From positions 1-64,000 of the forward strand of contig MU130540.1 in NCBI GenBank assembly GCA_015039465.1: a DNA stretch of 64,000 nucleotides, given 5' to 3'. Under the pieces are notes generated by a model, which was not told where the DNA came from, did no database searches, and was given only the letters and a program-made list of their open reading frames with translations. Positions 35,334-46,532 of the stretch are shown here, piece after piece. Position numbers and translations under genes: made by a program. Source of the stretch: Phlegmacium glaucopus. Its lineage: Eukaryota > Basidiomycota > Agaricomycetes > Agaricales > Cortinariaceae. Every line of letters starts with the position of its first letter. Positions within the stretch are counted from its first letter, which is position 1.

Positions 35334-36502
35334 ATGCTAAGAACGAGGACTGTACTTTTCCGTAGAGCTTTAGCTCGTTCATATGCAACGGGTTTGTCCC
35401 CGCATGCTCTGGTCTTCCTTGAGCACAGGCAAGGTGTCCTTGACTCTGGATCATTGTCTGCATTGACAGCCGCGCAGCAGCTTGGAGGGGAGGTATCTGG
35501 TTTGATAATCGGTAGCTCCGAGCATGTACAAGGCGTTGTTGAGAAAGCAAAAAAGTAAGTCAAAATCACTAGTAATGAACTTATAATATCTCATTTTACT
35601 TTTTTGTAGACTGAAAGGATTAAATTCAATCATCCATTCGACATCGCCGCAATATGCCAATCCTCTGCCAGAAACCCTGTCTCCGTTGCTTGAGAAACTC
35701 ATTTCAGACTCTGCGTTTACCCATGTCATCTCTGGTACCTCGTCTTCAGCTAAATCCCTCCTTCCACGCGTAGCGGCTCGTCTGGATGCACCCACACTTT
35801 CAGATATTATCTCGCTGGAGCATGATTCCGCTTCCAACAGCACGACGTTCACTCGTCCTATCTACGCAGGGAACGCCATCGCCACAGTCCGTGCACCTTC
35901 CTCCGTACCCATAAAGTTTTTCACAGTGCGTTCCACTGCATTCTCCCCCGCTGAATCTACGTCAGAAGACGGGAGTGCTACAGTGCAAACTCTAGAGCCG
36001 GTGGAAGTCGCCAACCCACCCACTGAGCACCTTAAAACTACTATTGCTAAATCCGACAGACCGGATCTTGGAGTCGCCTCGCGGGTCGTTTCAGGTGGTC
36101 GGGCACTCAAGGACGCAAAAACGTTCGCTTCGACACTCTATCCTCTAGCTGATGTCCTTGGAGCAGCGGTAGGCGCTTCACGGGCGGCAGTGGACGCGGG
36201 GTACGCAGATAACTCCTTGCAAGTGGGACAGACAGGGAAAGTGGTGGCTCCGGAGCTGTATATAGCCATTGGAATTTCTGGAGCGATCCAACATTTAGCA
36301 GGCATGAAGGATTCAAAGTTAATCGTGGCTATCAACAAGGTCCGTGATATCTTACTATCAATTCTGTGGTCAAGTTTGTTGACAGAGGCGGTACTTATCG
36401 CTATAGGACTCGGATGCCCCAATTTTCCAGGTAGCCGACTTTGGTTTGGTGGCCGATCTTTTTGAGGCTGTTCCAGAGTTGGTTGAGAAGTTGAAGCAGT
36501 AG
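35334..36502 (+). CDS. Electron transfer flavoprotein alpha subunit, mitochondrial
   Basis: ETF-alpha binds FAD and, with ETF-beta, carries electrons from matrix acyl-CoA and other dehydrogenases to ETF-ubiquinone oxidoreductase. An arginine-rich presequence ([19 protein letters not shown]) is followed by '[18 protein letters not shown]', '[20 protein letters not shown]', '[14 protein letters not shown]', and the FAD-binding C-domain '[14 protein letters not shown]', '[16 protein letters not shown]', '[18 protein letters not shown]', '[20 protein letters not shown]'. Two introns, at 35555-35610 and about 36340-36408; the last exon gives '[20 protein letters not shown]' and ends KLKQ, TAG at 36500-36502. 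Confidence 0.94.
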
Positions 36503-37362
36503 ATGATGGATCAGACATTGTACATGCGACACAAGCATTGAAACGAGAGAGAGAAGAAAACATTATTTTTCCTGTCCTGTACTCATCAACCTGCTGGAAT
36601 ACACCTCAACAGTGGGAACTCCAGGGAAGGATCTCTACTGTTAGATGGACTTTTGCTCAGAACGGGGCCATCTTAAACTCAACTTTGCGGGCGAAGAGGC
36701 AAAAAATTTAATCGAATGTGCTATGGGTTCCAGTGTCCTTTTGATAGATATTGTATTCATGATGAGTAATGAGAGAGTCCGACAAATCGCTGAGACGTGT
36801 ATTCTAGCGCCTGATAAATACAAGGTGCTAGGTAAAATGCCACGATGAACGGAAACCTTTCAACTGATGACAGGAAGCTTGAGAGTATCGCAGTTACAGC
36901 TAATCCGGGTCCGTCCTTGTACGGAACTTTGAAAATAACACGGCGACCGACGGTCATCAACAATCTGTATAGATTAATCTTGAAAAAGACCGTTGCAGGA
37001 ACCGAGTACATAAACCTAGATTGAGAAAAGAATAGTATTAGTAAGTGTAGATGCAAATAGCTGAAAGATTGAGCAGAGAAAATAAGTGTCAGAATTGCAG
37101 AAGTTGGATCAGCAAGGAGAATAAATTCCCTAAGACTGTTGAGCTTGATAATGTGATTGGTGTTCATCACACATAGGGAAGAGAGAGAGGCACAGAGAAA
37201 AACAAGAAACTCACTATGGTGAAGACGACATGGCAGACAACAAACCACAGGGAAAGAAGAACGAAAAAAAAAAACTTGACTTATGGTGATGATTCAATCT
37301 CCGACACAAAAATGTTTCCCATGCCGTCGGGATCGTTTGACCTTATCTAAGGACCAGTCACC
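36503..37362. other. Intergenic; possible decayed coding fragments
   Basis: A minus-strand frame near 36950-37260 starts MSSSP and can be spliced into 'FMYSVPATIVDDRRSPCYFQ', loosely like the first exons of multicopy mushroom membrane proteins, but it then breaks. I do not call a gene. Confidence 0.35.
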
Positions 37363-39105
37363 ATGTCCTCAAACCCCGCCGTCTCATCCAAAACTCCTCA
37401 GAAACCACGAAAAGAAAAGGATAAAGAACGAGACAAAGAAAGGAAACTTTCTCAAGCAGAGCCTAATAATGAACGCTTAAAGACAGTGGTACGCAGGCTA
37501 CCACCCAACTTGCCAGAAGAGATTTTCTGGCAGAGCGTACAACCTTGGGTATCCGAGGATACAACCGTTTGGAAGATTTACTATCCTGGAAAGCTTCGGA
37601 AACGGTAAACTGCCTTTGTTTTTTTTGGGGGGTAAATTGGTTTCTCATTTTCTTGATAAGTGCGAACAAGGAGAATATCCCATCACGCGCGTATATTGGG
37701 TTCAAGGCGAAAGAACAACTGGCTCTATTCAGTCGTGAGTATGATGGTCATCTTTTTAGGGATAAAACAGGTGATGATCCTTCGCCTTCCTGGATGACCA
37801 ACTGCTGATCTGCCTATAGGTGCTGAATTTCAGGCTGTTGTCGAGTTCGCACCATATCCTAAGATCCCTTCCGAGAAGCGTAAACCAGACAATCGTAATG
37901 CTACTATTGAGAAAGGTATGGTTTGTATCTGCCCCCCCCCCCCCGCTCTTGGATGTTGTCTGAGTCTTGAGGGTAGATGAAGATTTCATCTCTTTCGTCG
38001 AGTCTCTGAAACGCCCAGCAAATGCTGAACATGTAACTTTGGAATCTCTTAGTACGTTATTCACATTGAGATGTTGGATACTACTTGGCTAACAGAATAT
38101 CCTCTAGTCGCCTCTACACAGCCTATACCTCAACCGAAGTCGACCCCGCTTCTCGAAGCACTCAAGGCAGAGAAAAGCGCAAACAAGGACAAGGAAGCAA
38201 TCCTACGTAATCATGCCCACTACAGTCAAATTATCGCTCCAGCTTCGCGAAAGGAAGATAAGAAAAAGGGTACTCCAGCACCTCAACCTCAGGCATCCAA
38301 AGCATCCGAAGGGACATCTGCGAATGTAACTAACCACATCGTTGGCACTGGAGGCAAGAAATCATCAAAGAAAGGTCAAGCTCATGTTCAGGGTCCTCCG
38401 CCCATTTCCCCCACGCTTCCAAAGGTAGCCTCAGCAGCGACTGATTCAAGTTCAGCCCCCAAGAACCCCACAGGCGGCCCTGGCGCCGAACCTACCAAAC
38501 CCGTCAAAGCTCCTCGAGCGCCTCGAGTTATTCCACAGAGTAGAGCCCCGTCAAACAATTCAATCCCGAATGCCACTGTTGGTGACGCTCCTTCAGCTGA
38601 AGCTCCTGCTCGTCGGAGTCGCCCAGTCATTGGTCTAGCGTCACGTCAGTTCGAAGCTGCCTTGAGTGGTGTTGCTGGTCGTGGGGGGAGAGCAAAAGGT
38701 GAAAAAGGAAGGGAGAAGGAGTCCTTGGCTCCGGCAAGCAATGCCAATGATGTCCCAAGCGGAGCTGCTCCTGATTCTTCGTCAGCTGCTGCTACTACTT
38801 CGAATCAAGTGGAGCCACCTTCTTCACCGAAGAAGGAAAGGACCAGACGGGGAGGTGGTGGTCGTCATAAGGCCGGAGATTCTGGTGGAGCACCTCCAGT
38901 CAAAATTTCAGGGATCTTGCAGCGTGTTGACACTTCCCCGTCTGCAGCCATTGGAAAAGGCGTGTCTGAAGGTTCGATTGATGTCGGTGTAAATTCTGCT
39001 ACCGGCATAGTAGTGGGGAGTGGAAATAGAGGCAGCGGAAGGCGAGGTCGGGGTCATATGAAAGACAAGGGGGTAGCCCCGCCTACCCTACAAAGTGGCG
39101 GTTGA
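37363..39105 (+). CDS. UPF3: UPF3 (Smg-4/UPF3) nonsense-mediated decay factor
   Basis: UPF3 bridges the exon-junction complex or ribosome to UPF2 in nonsense-mediated mRNA decay. After a charged N-terminus (KEKDKERDKERKLSQAE), the RRM-like domain begins 'LKTVVRRLPPNLPEEIFWQS', continues over introns as 'YYPGKLRKRANKENIPSRAY', 'GFKAKEQLALFSREYDGHLF', 'AEFQAVVEFAPYPKIPSEKR', and 'DEDFISFVESL'. This is the conserved Smg4_UPF3 domain. The remaining ~300 residues are Pro/Ala/Ser-rich and basic, with RGG-like 'RRGGGGRHKAGDSGG' and 'RRGRGHMKDKG'. Four introns. Start ATG at 37363; stop at 39103-39105. Confidence 0.9.
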
Positions 39106-39491
39106 AGCACTGACTGACAACCCCAACGAGGTATTTCTTTCAACCAATAATAGTTATACTTATAATTGACCAGGCGTGATCAGATTGTCTTAACGCTAAT
39201 TACAAAGACCAACTGCAATCACTGCTACTTTGACCCGAGTCATGTTTACTTCACGTGCGATTCCATTTATAGCGATGCACAACCCTGAGCACCGTTCACA
39301 TGCCGCTTGCTCTATAGGAGAGCTCACTATGCATCGGAAGTGCTCTCTTTGTGAGTATTGCTTGAAATCCGAAATGAATTCCTATGTATCTTGTATCGTA
39401 ACATTCTGCATTTCTGGAAGAAATAAAGAGTATTTCATCGTAAACACTGCTTCCGTATAAAAACTGGTACTATGTAGGAGAAGATTTGTCT
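39106..39491. other. Convergent intergenic region, start of the ICMT duplication block
   Basis: Includes the word GGAGAGCTCACTATGCATCG near 39317, which recurs downstream of later ICMT copies (about 41457 and, diverged, 43443). It therefore belongs to the duplicated unit. Confidence 0.55.
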
Positions 39492-40284
39492 CTAGTATAT
39501 ACCAGGAAAGACGGAGTATGGAACTTTCTCCGCCCACTCGTCCCACTTCGTTCCGAACTGCTTTCTGAGCGCCGCGTCCTCCTTCGACATTCTTTCCAGC
39601 ACAAGGTAGGAGGTTGCCAAGTTGAATACGGTGAAGTATGTCACGACAAGTATTCTCCCCAATACTGTGTTCCACAACCCCGACTCCATAATCCACGTCC
39701 CTTTACCCAATTGCCAGGGGAACCATGCAAAAAATACCATCACCAGGCCTGTGTAACTCGGATGACGAACGACAGCGTATGGGCCAGAGACGATAAGCTC
39801 GTGATCCTTCTGAATACTGGCCTCAAATCGGAAGAATCGTCCCAGGTGGCGGTAAGTCATCATCCTTATCCATGTTCCCAACACCATTACAAGCACTCCC
39901 AGTGCAGCAACCTTTGTCAAGCGGAGGTTGTCTGGCTTGCCACCTCTCCAAATAAACAGCGACAAAAATAATTGTGACAAGGTCCATGAAGGAGTCGCAG
40001 ATGCCAGGATGGTTGCTATCTCAGCAGCGGCAACAAATAATTGTAAGAGCTATAATCCAAGAGGGGGGAACGGTTCAACAAAAGTTTATTGCGCTGAATA
40101 GTCTTTGTTAAAAATAATCGCTCACGGAGGCAATGTAGGGCATCCATTTGACCCATGACGCATTTTCCATTGGCACTTGCGAGGTGATGCGTTCATCTTT
40201 TGGTGGTGGAGGGTTAGGTGCGGTTATAGACCTATTGAAGGCCCAAGTTTCAAGGACAATAAACGGGATCTTTGTTAGGGACAT
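39492..40284 (-). CDS. Isoprenylcysteine carboxyl-methyltransferase-like protein, array copy A
   Basis: ICMT (Ste14 family) is an ER-membrane enzyme that methylates the exposed C-terminal prenylcysteine of CAAX proteins using S-adenosylmethionine. Two exons, 40126-40284 and 39492-40049, joined in phase 0, give 238 residues. Start MSLTKIPFIVLETWAF; a hydrophobic first segment; 'LLQLFVAAAEIATILA'; then the conserved catalytic half: 'YRHLGRFFRFEASIQKDHEL', 'GPYAVVRHPSYTGLVMVF' (RHPxYxG, the cofactor-binding signature), 'LVLERMSKEDAALRKQFG', and the C-terminal 'WAEKVPYSVFPGIY'. Several membrane segments. It is the first of six minus-strand paralogues and the least similar in sequence among the A/B/C/E type. 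Confidence 0.9.
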
Positions 40285-41649
40285 TTAATTCACTGCTTCT
40301 GATCCTTGGAAGACCATCTATACTTATAAGCCGTGGCTCGTATTCGCGTCCAAAAATATTTAAGTGTTGGCATGATTCCGATCTATTGTTTCACTCGGAA
40401 ATGAGGCTTGACCGTGGTGGATAAGAATCGGTTGATGGGAAAAGGAAGTTAAAGATTGCCGAAGGTCCAACTTTGAGCCTGAACGTTGAACACTGTTCGC
40501 TAGGTTATATCAGTGCATATCCCAGTCAAAGCGATCGTGGACACAGAACACACACTAAAGTCTAATAGGCAGCTTCTGACATAAGTAATGACAAATCTTT
40601 TCTGACAAATTATCTGACCGAGACCGTGAAGCTCCGTGAAGCCCGAGGAAGTCTGAGTAAGTCCATTTTTTAACGCGAAAACGGGCTACGACGGGCACAC
40701 GAGGCGACTATTACGGGGTAACTCGTGTTGGATGAATGAAGAGGAATAGTGGTGACAATCTATCAATCTCAGAGGCCTTGGATACCAATGAATTGGAATG
40801 TTGAAATCAAAATAGCAATTATGGATGGGTACAAGAGCAAGCTACACTCGGTAAGACACGTATATGAAAGCCAAATTCCACGCAATTCCAGAGCTGGTGT
40901 TTCCAAACGTGCTACTCTTATGACCCACGATTCCCTCTCGCTGTTCCTCAAAATCCCACCGGTAGCAGCCGTGTATATGAGCATGGGAAGGACCACATTG
41001 TCCTCAACTTTGGTGGCAGAAATGGCAAAATGTACAACCTTGGGTATCTAAAGATGTAACCCATTCTATCGAGGGCAAACTTGAAACTTCATTGCACATA
41101 TTTATAGTCTCGAAAAACTTGGCAGCAACTGAAAGGCTACTAGAGTACTAAAGTCCAACACTCTGCGATCACCGCTGCAAAACTGGTCATATTTACCTAA
41201 CATGTCTAGCAGTACGTATAGGTTGGTGATCTGGAATCACTCGTCAATAGCAGTCAGATCTTCTTAAACGGCTTTAAACGGCTTTGGCTTAAAATTAAAA
41301 AGCGACGCTCGCTGTATGGGCAATCGTCCGAGTCATAATTATGCACACAGTAAGCACGTAGTTAAATCGATTTACCGTTTGGCTGAAATTTTCGTGTCGC
41401 CATAGGATGGGTTCAGGCTTGGTACGTATTCAGTTGCTACCTCGTCTTGGAGGCAGGAGAGCTCACTACGCATCGGAAGTGCTCCGTTCCAAGTGTATTA
41501 ATACTGGTTGCTAATAAGTAGGTCATCTGAGGCCTATACGATCTCTGCATTTCTGGTGGTGAAATACAAAACAAGCCTCAAATTTGTCTTCATTTTATCG
41601 CAAACATTTCTGTATAAAGAGGAATTCTACAATCTTTGGACGTTGTCTC
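40285..41649. other. Intergenic spacer in the ICMT array, with an ICMT relic
   Basis: Besides unrecognised sequence, it contains the relic described separately near 40915 and the shared 3' block (GGAGAGCTCACTACGCATCG near 41457) of the next unit. Confidence 0.5.
40910..40990 (-). pseudogene. Short relic of an F-type ICMT gene
   Basis: The minus strand here reads GGGATTTTGAGGAACAGCGA..GAATCGTGGGTCAT, closely matching the 'WFLWNSASGSWVM' coding segment of copy F (about 49475-49545). Flanks do not continue the similarity. It appears to be a decayed seventh copy. Confidence 0.45.
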
Positions 41650-42430
41650 CTAGTAAACACCAGGAAAGATGGAGTATGGAACTCTCTTCGCCCAGTCGTC
41701 CCACTTCGTTCCGAATCGATTCCTAAGCGATGCGTCCTCCTTCGACATCCTTTCCAGTACAAGGTAGGAGGTTAAGATGATTATGCCCAAATAAATCACC
41801 ACGAGCATTTTCCCCAACGTCGTCTGCCACAAACCCGACTCCATAACCCAAGACCCTTTACTCATCTGCCAGGGGAACCATCCAATGTATACCAACATTA
41901 ACCCTGTGTAACTCGGATGACGAACGATAGAGTACGGGCCAGAAACGATAAGCTCGTGGTCCTTCTGAATACTGGCCTCAAATCGGAAGAATCGTCCCAG
42001 GTGGCGGTAAGTCATCAGCCTTATCCATGTTCCCAACACCATTACAAGCACTCCCAGTGCAGCAACGTTTGTCATGCGAAGGTTGTCTGACTTGCCATCT
42101 CTCCAAATGAGTAGCGATAGAAATAATTGTGATAGGGTCCACGAAGGGGTCACAGATGCCAGGATAGTCGCTATCTCAGCAGTGGCAACAAATAATTGTA
42201 GGACCTACCCAAAGGTTATTTAGTTAGTGAGTTTTTTGAGTCTGCTGAATAGTTTCCCAATAATCGCTCACCCTGACAATAAAGGCCGCCCATTGAGTAT
42301 ATTTAGGATTTTCCATGGGCACTCGTGAGGTGATGCGTTCATTTTCTGAGGGTGGAGGATTGGGTGGTGTCATAGACGTATTAAATGCCCAGGTTGCAAG
42401 GAGGATAAATGGGATCTTGTTTAGAGACAT
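41650..42430 (-). CDS. ICMT-like methyltransferase, array copy B
   Basis: Same two-exon design as copy A. Exon 1 from MSLNKIPFILLATWAFNTSM (42430) ends before GTGAGC within the FIVR codons. Exon 2 starts 'VLQLFVATAEIATILASVTP' and runs to TAG at 41650. Catalytic features are intact: 'YRHLGRFFRFEASIQKDHEL', 'YSIVRHPSYTGLMLVY', 'LVLERMSKEDASLRNRFG', 'WAKRVPYSIFPGVY'. About four membrane segments are evident from hydrophobicity. It is closest to copies C and E. The flanking DNA is also duplicated, so this is part of a segmental tandem duplication rather than a retrocopy; the intron is retained. Confidence 0.9.
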
Positions 42431-43662
42431 TTTTCACCGCAAATTTGATCTTTGGAAAAACTCATGGCCCTTTTATTATGCACATCCCAGGTCCCCTGTT
42501 GCTGCCACGAGGAGACATTTTTCACTCATGAATGCATGTTCCTGGGAACGAACACCACCAGTTGAGGAAAGAAGGCAGTCAAATGGTTCGTTCACCACAA
42601 AACCTGCTGAGAATACATACATAATAGGCCAGTATCGATGATAAAATTAGCACTTCATTTTGTGGCTTTGGGGCTGTTTGACATGTATCACATACCCCAA
42701 GGGAAAATCGCCCGAAGGTAAATAACGTGTTAGAATGGGTTTCTACATAGTTTTTAAAACCGGCTGGCCTCATTCGAGATGACATTTGAACGGTTGAACA
42801 GTTATTCCGCTGTCATTCATGGGGAATCATCGATAAAAACTGGCCGAGAGTATGTTTCATTTACATAAATTCAAAAACAGTCTGCAACATGTGTTGAAGA
42901 TCCCGTTATCTTCGTAGATATATGTCAAACCCACGGCAATCCAAAAACAAAAAAAAAAACAGCAGCAGCCGATTCCCTTTAAGGAGTATGAGGACTGGGC
43001 CAGCTTCTTCGACCTGAGCCTCACGGCATCTATTTGTCCGTGTTTAGCCAGTCGGCTTCTGTCGGATCTTGGACTAATTTTATTTCACACTCAGCTGAAG
43101 TGCCGACATTTGGCTCGTCGAACCAAAAGGCCAAGGTCTGTCATTCCACCAAATCTCTCGAAACTAACAGTCGCCATCTACAGAGCGCTAGGAGTCCAGT
43201 TTGAATGCTTCTAGTCGATTTGAGGAGCACGAACGACCCCCCATCCACTCACAACTGCATGTCCCTGGATCAGCTTTAAAATAAAAGTCATGGGCGCTAT
43301 GCGGATAAGTTAATAGTATCGTACGATATCTGTTCGACACTTGATCTGACAGAACTCGGGTCTGCCGTGCTGAATGCAATGGCCCACTCAAACCAGTATT
43401 TACCCCACGTGTCTAGCGGTATACGTCTAGCACGTCTTGGAGGAGAGCTCGCCACACATCGGAAATGATCTGTTCCAAGTCACATTGTGGCATTACTAGT
43501 TGCCAGGTCAGAGTCTGAGGCTCATACGGTCTCTGCATTTCTGGTGGCGAAATATAAAACAAGCCTCAAAAAAATTGTCTTCATTCTATCGCAAACATGT
43601 CTATATAAACAGGACTCTACGGTCGATCAACTTGAAGCTTTGGACGTTCAAAAACTTGTCTC
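42431..43662. other. Spacer between ICMT copies B and C
   Basis: Contains sequence shared with the upstream flanks of copies C and E (AAAACCTGCTGAGAATAC.. near 42600), a GATCCCGTTATCTTCGTAGA motif near 42901, and the 3' block of copy C. No gene. Confidence 0.5.
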
Positions 43663-44441
43663 CTAGTAAATACCGGGAAAGATGGAATACGGAACTCTCT
43701 TCGCCCAGTCGTCCCACTTGGTTCCAAATCGGTTCTTAAGCGATGCGTCCTCCTTCGACATCCTTTCCAGGACAAGGTAGGAAGTTAAGATGAACTTGCT
43801 CAAGCATATCACCACGAGCAATTTACCCAACGTCGTGTTCCACAAACCCGACTCCATAACCCAGGACCCTTTACTCATCTGCCAGGGGAACCATCCAATG
43901 AATACCAACATTAAGCCTGTGTAACTCGGATGGCGAACGACAGAGTATGGGCCAGAGACGATAAGCTCGTGATCCTTCTGAATACTGGCCTCAAATCGGA
44001 AGAATCGTCCCAGGTGGCGGTAAGTCATCAGCCTAATCCATCCTCCTAACACCAATACAAGCACTCCTAGTGCAGCAACGTTTGACAAGCGAAGGTTGTC
44101 CGGCTTGCCATCTCTCCAAATGAGCAACGATAAAAATAATTGTGATAGGGTCCATGAAGGGGTCGCAGATGCCAGGATAGTTGTTATCTCAGCGGCGGAA
44201 ACAAATAATTGTAGGACCTACCCAAAGGTTATTTAGTTAGTGGGTTTTGACTCTGCTGAATAGTTTCCCAATAATCGCTCACCTTGACAGTGAAGGTCAC
44301 CCATTGAGTATATTTAGGATTTTCCATGAGCACTCGCGAGGTGATACGTTCACTCTCTGGCGGTGGAGGGTTGGGTGCTGTCATCGCCGTATTAAACGCC
44401 CAGGTTGCAAGGAGGATAAATGGGATCTTGGTTAGAGGCAT
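43663..44441 (-). CDS. ICMT-like methyltransferase, array copy C
   Basis: Start MPLTKIPFILLATWAFNTAM at 44441; single intron after the 'WVTFTVK' segment; exon 2 begins 'VLQLFVSAAEITTILASATP'. The methyltransferase core is intact ('GPYSVVRHPSYTGLMLVF', 'LVLERMSKEDASLKNRFG', 'VPYSIFPGIY') with TAG at 43663. The upstream flank has been split by insertion of a 381-bp mobile element at 44696, about 255 bp before the start codon, so its promoter may differ from that of copies B and E. Confidence 0.9.
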
Positions 44442-44695
44442 TATTCACCGCAAATTGAATCTTGGAAAAGACTCATGGCTCTTTTATTATGCACATCCCA
44501 GGTCCCCCCTTCCCCGAAAGTATTCGAAACGCTACTTATTTTTGATTCCATGACTTGGAGGAGATACTATCTCAATCCACTCTGGGAAAGAGCACCGGTA
44601 AGAATCTAAGATGGCCATGCATCCGCGCAGACGATACCCCCTTTTTTTTCGGGTGTCAATTTAAAAGACTATACGCTTAGGAGCCAATCAAATGG

Positions 44696-45076
44696 TAGTC
44701 TCGTACCAACGTGTGGACGAAAGTCCGTCACATGGCCAGTGTTGCCCGGGTCACAACCATTAGATAAAAAAGGTAGTCTGAGATGGAAATGATTACAATT
44801 TTTTATTGCCGGACTATGATAGCGTGACAAGGAATAAAAAATGAGCCATCATTTTGAATGAAGGCTTGTCCCACCTGCGTGAACTTGAAAAATACAAAGA
44901 ATTGAGATTTATATTCCTAGGATGCCTTTAAACATATTCTGTCTATGATGTTGACCTCGGAAGTCACTTCACAGGACACTATAAATTCATTTACCCAAAA
45001 CTATGCACTGCCCTGATGAAATGCGGACTTTGTTATAAGCCCCTCTCACGTTGGAGAGGTGGCTTAGTTGAGCCTA
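44696..45076. mobile_element. Mobile element copy 1, 381 bp, 10-bp target duplication
   Basis: The segment begins TAGTCTCGTACCAACGTG and ends TTAGTTGAGCCTA. It is flanked by perfect 10-bp direct repeats AATCAAATGG (44686-44695 and 45077-45086). The paralogous flank of copy E (AATCAAATGG at 48481-48490) is uninterrupted and represents the empty site. A near-identical copy is at 55859. No long terminal inverted repeats, no poly-A tail and no coding frame are visible. A 9-10-bp duplication fits Mutator-like elements, but SINE-like retroposition is not excluded. Confidence 0.88.
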
Positions 45077-45086
45077 AATCAAATGG

Positions 45087-45822
45087 TTCTTTCATAACAA
45101 AACCTGTTGAGAATACGTACATAATAGGCCAATATCGACGGTAAATTTAGCATTTTCATTTTGTAAGGAAAAGCGCCTGCCAAAGATAAATAAATTTAAA
45201 ATAATAACGCGGCAGAAGTAAATTATCTTCGTGTTTGAATTGTCCTCAAAGGGGTTTCTAAATAAATTTGAACATGCTGTCATGCATGGGGAAGTGATAA
45301 GTAATCGATAATACAGAGGCTATGATTCTTTTGTAGAAAGTGATGACAAACCGAACTGTTCGTATGGTGACGCGGTCGTCATATTTCTTTAGTAATGTAG
45401 CCTGTTTTCTTATTGTTCTTCTTAGCTCCAATATGCCCGTGAACCACTGGAAGTGGTGGCTTGCGTAGTACCAGAATGCGTTGTATAAATAGTGGACGAA
45501 TACTATAGACTGATTTCTATGGTCCTTTGATCATCATCTTTTACATAAATTCAACCGGTCTGTCTACACATGCATGAACTCTGACATATCTACTTCACTG
45601 AAGAAGACTGTTGAAGATCCCGTTGTCTTCGTAGATATGTCAAATCCACCGCAGTTCACAAAAAAAAAGTATAACTTTTACGAACTCCGACATATCTAAC
45701 TTGGCTGAAGAAGAGTGTTGAAGATCCCGTTATCATAGATATGTCAAATCTATCTCAGTTCAAAACAAAAAAAGTAGAGAAGCATTAACACCTTGCAACC
45801 ACAAGGAGAAAGCAAACTAATT
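45087..45822. other. Spacer between copy C and pseudogene D, with local ~110-bp repeats
   Basis: A unit containing CGACATATCTA, then GTTGAAGATCCCGTT, then AGATATGTCAAATC occurs twice (about 45590-45660 and 45695-45765). It is found again at about 49060-49110 and 49135-49215, downstream of copy F. No gene. Confidence 0.55.
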
Positions 45823-46532
45823 TTAGTAAGTTGTAGGGATCACAAAATATGGTACTTTCTTTGCCCATTCATCCCAGGCACTTCCGGATTGGCTGCGTCT
45901 TCCGCCCTCATACGCGAAAGCGTGAGTATCGAGACAAAGACGATGGTGTTTAAAGCATATGCAATAAACGGCCACTCGCGCCGTTCCACAAAAACCAACC
46001 AATATTCGCCAATAGTAGCCCCGTATAGCTCGGATGACGCACATAGGCGTATGGTCCAGAGACGATTAATTCGTGGTCTTACTGGATGCTGATATCGTAA
46101 CGGAAGAACCGGCCTAGTCCACGAAAGGTCCACATCTTCAACATCATACCTCCGGCGATCAGCGCAGCGTCTACGGTGGACATCCATACTAAGCTTGTGA
46201 GGTGCGCCACCGTTGGAAACAAGTTCTGAGAGGATGATTCAAGATAAATTTGATGACGGCGTAGCGTTGGCGATCAAAATTGCTGTTTCCAAGCCAGCAA
46301 CTAACATCTGGGTAACCTGAATATAGAATTATCCGACGTCAGTCGTAGAAATTATAGCGACTAGCGTACATGCATGAAAATTTTTGAATCTGATTCTTCG
46401 AACTCTGGGTATGCCTATAGCAATACTTGCTACCTGCTCCACCAAGTTCGAAGGAGGTGGTTGATGAACTGTCAACCCGACTTTGAAAAGGAGAGTGACG
46501 AGAGCGATAATCGTAATTTTGCTCAAGGACAT
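45823..46532 (-). pseudogene. ICMT-like gene copy D, broken
   Basis: Sister of copy F: the same start (MSLSKITIIALVTLLFKVGL at 46532) and the same end region. It is inactivated by several lesions relative to F: a Lys codon changed to TAA at 46079-46081 in the 'IQKDHE' motif, a deletion of about 55 bp in the membrane segment following the RHPSYTG region (near 45982), and a smaller deletion near 45888 that shifts the frame. The frame is also disturbed near 46200-46260. It will not encode a full methyltransferase. Confidence 0.85.

Noticed and set aside
36757..37248. Minus-strand 163-codon frame
   Set aside because: Hydrophobic, compositionally odd, and the alternative spliced reading breaks after a few dozen residues; insufficient for a gene call.
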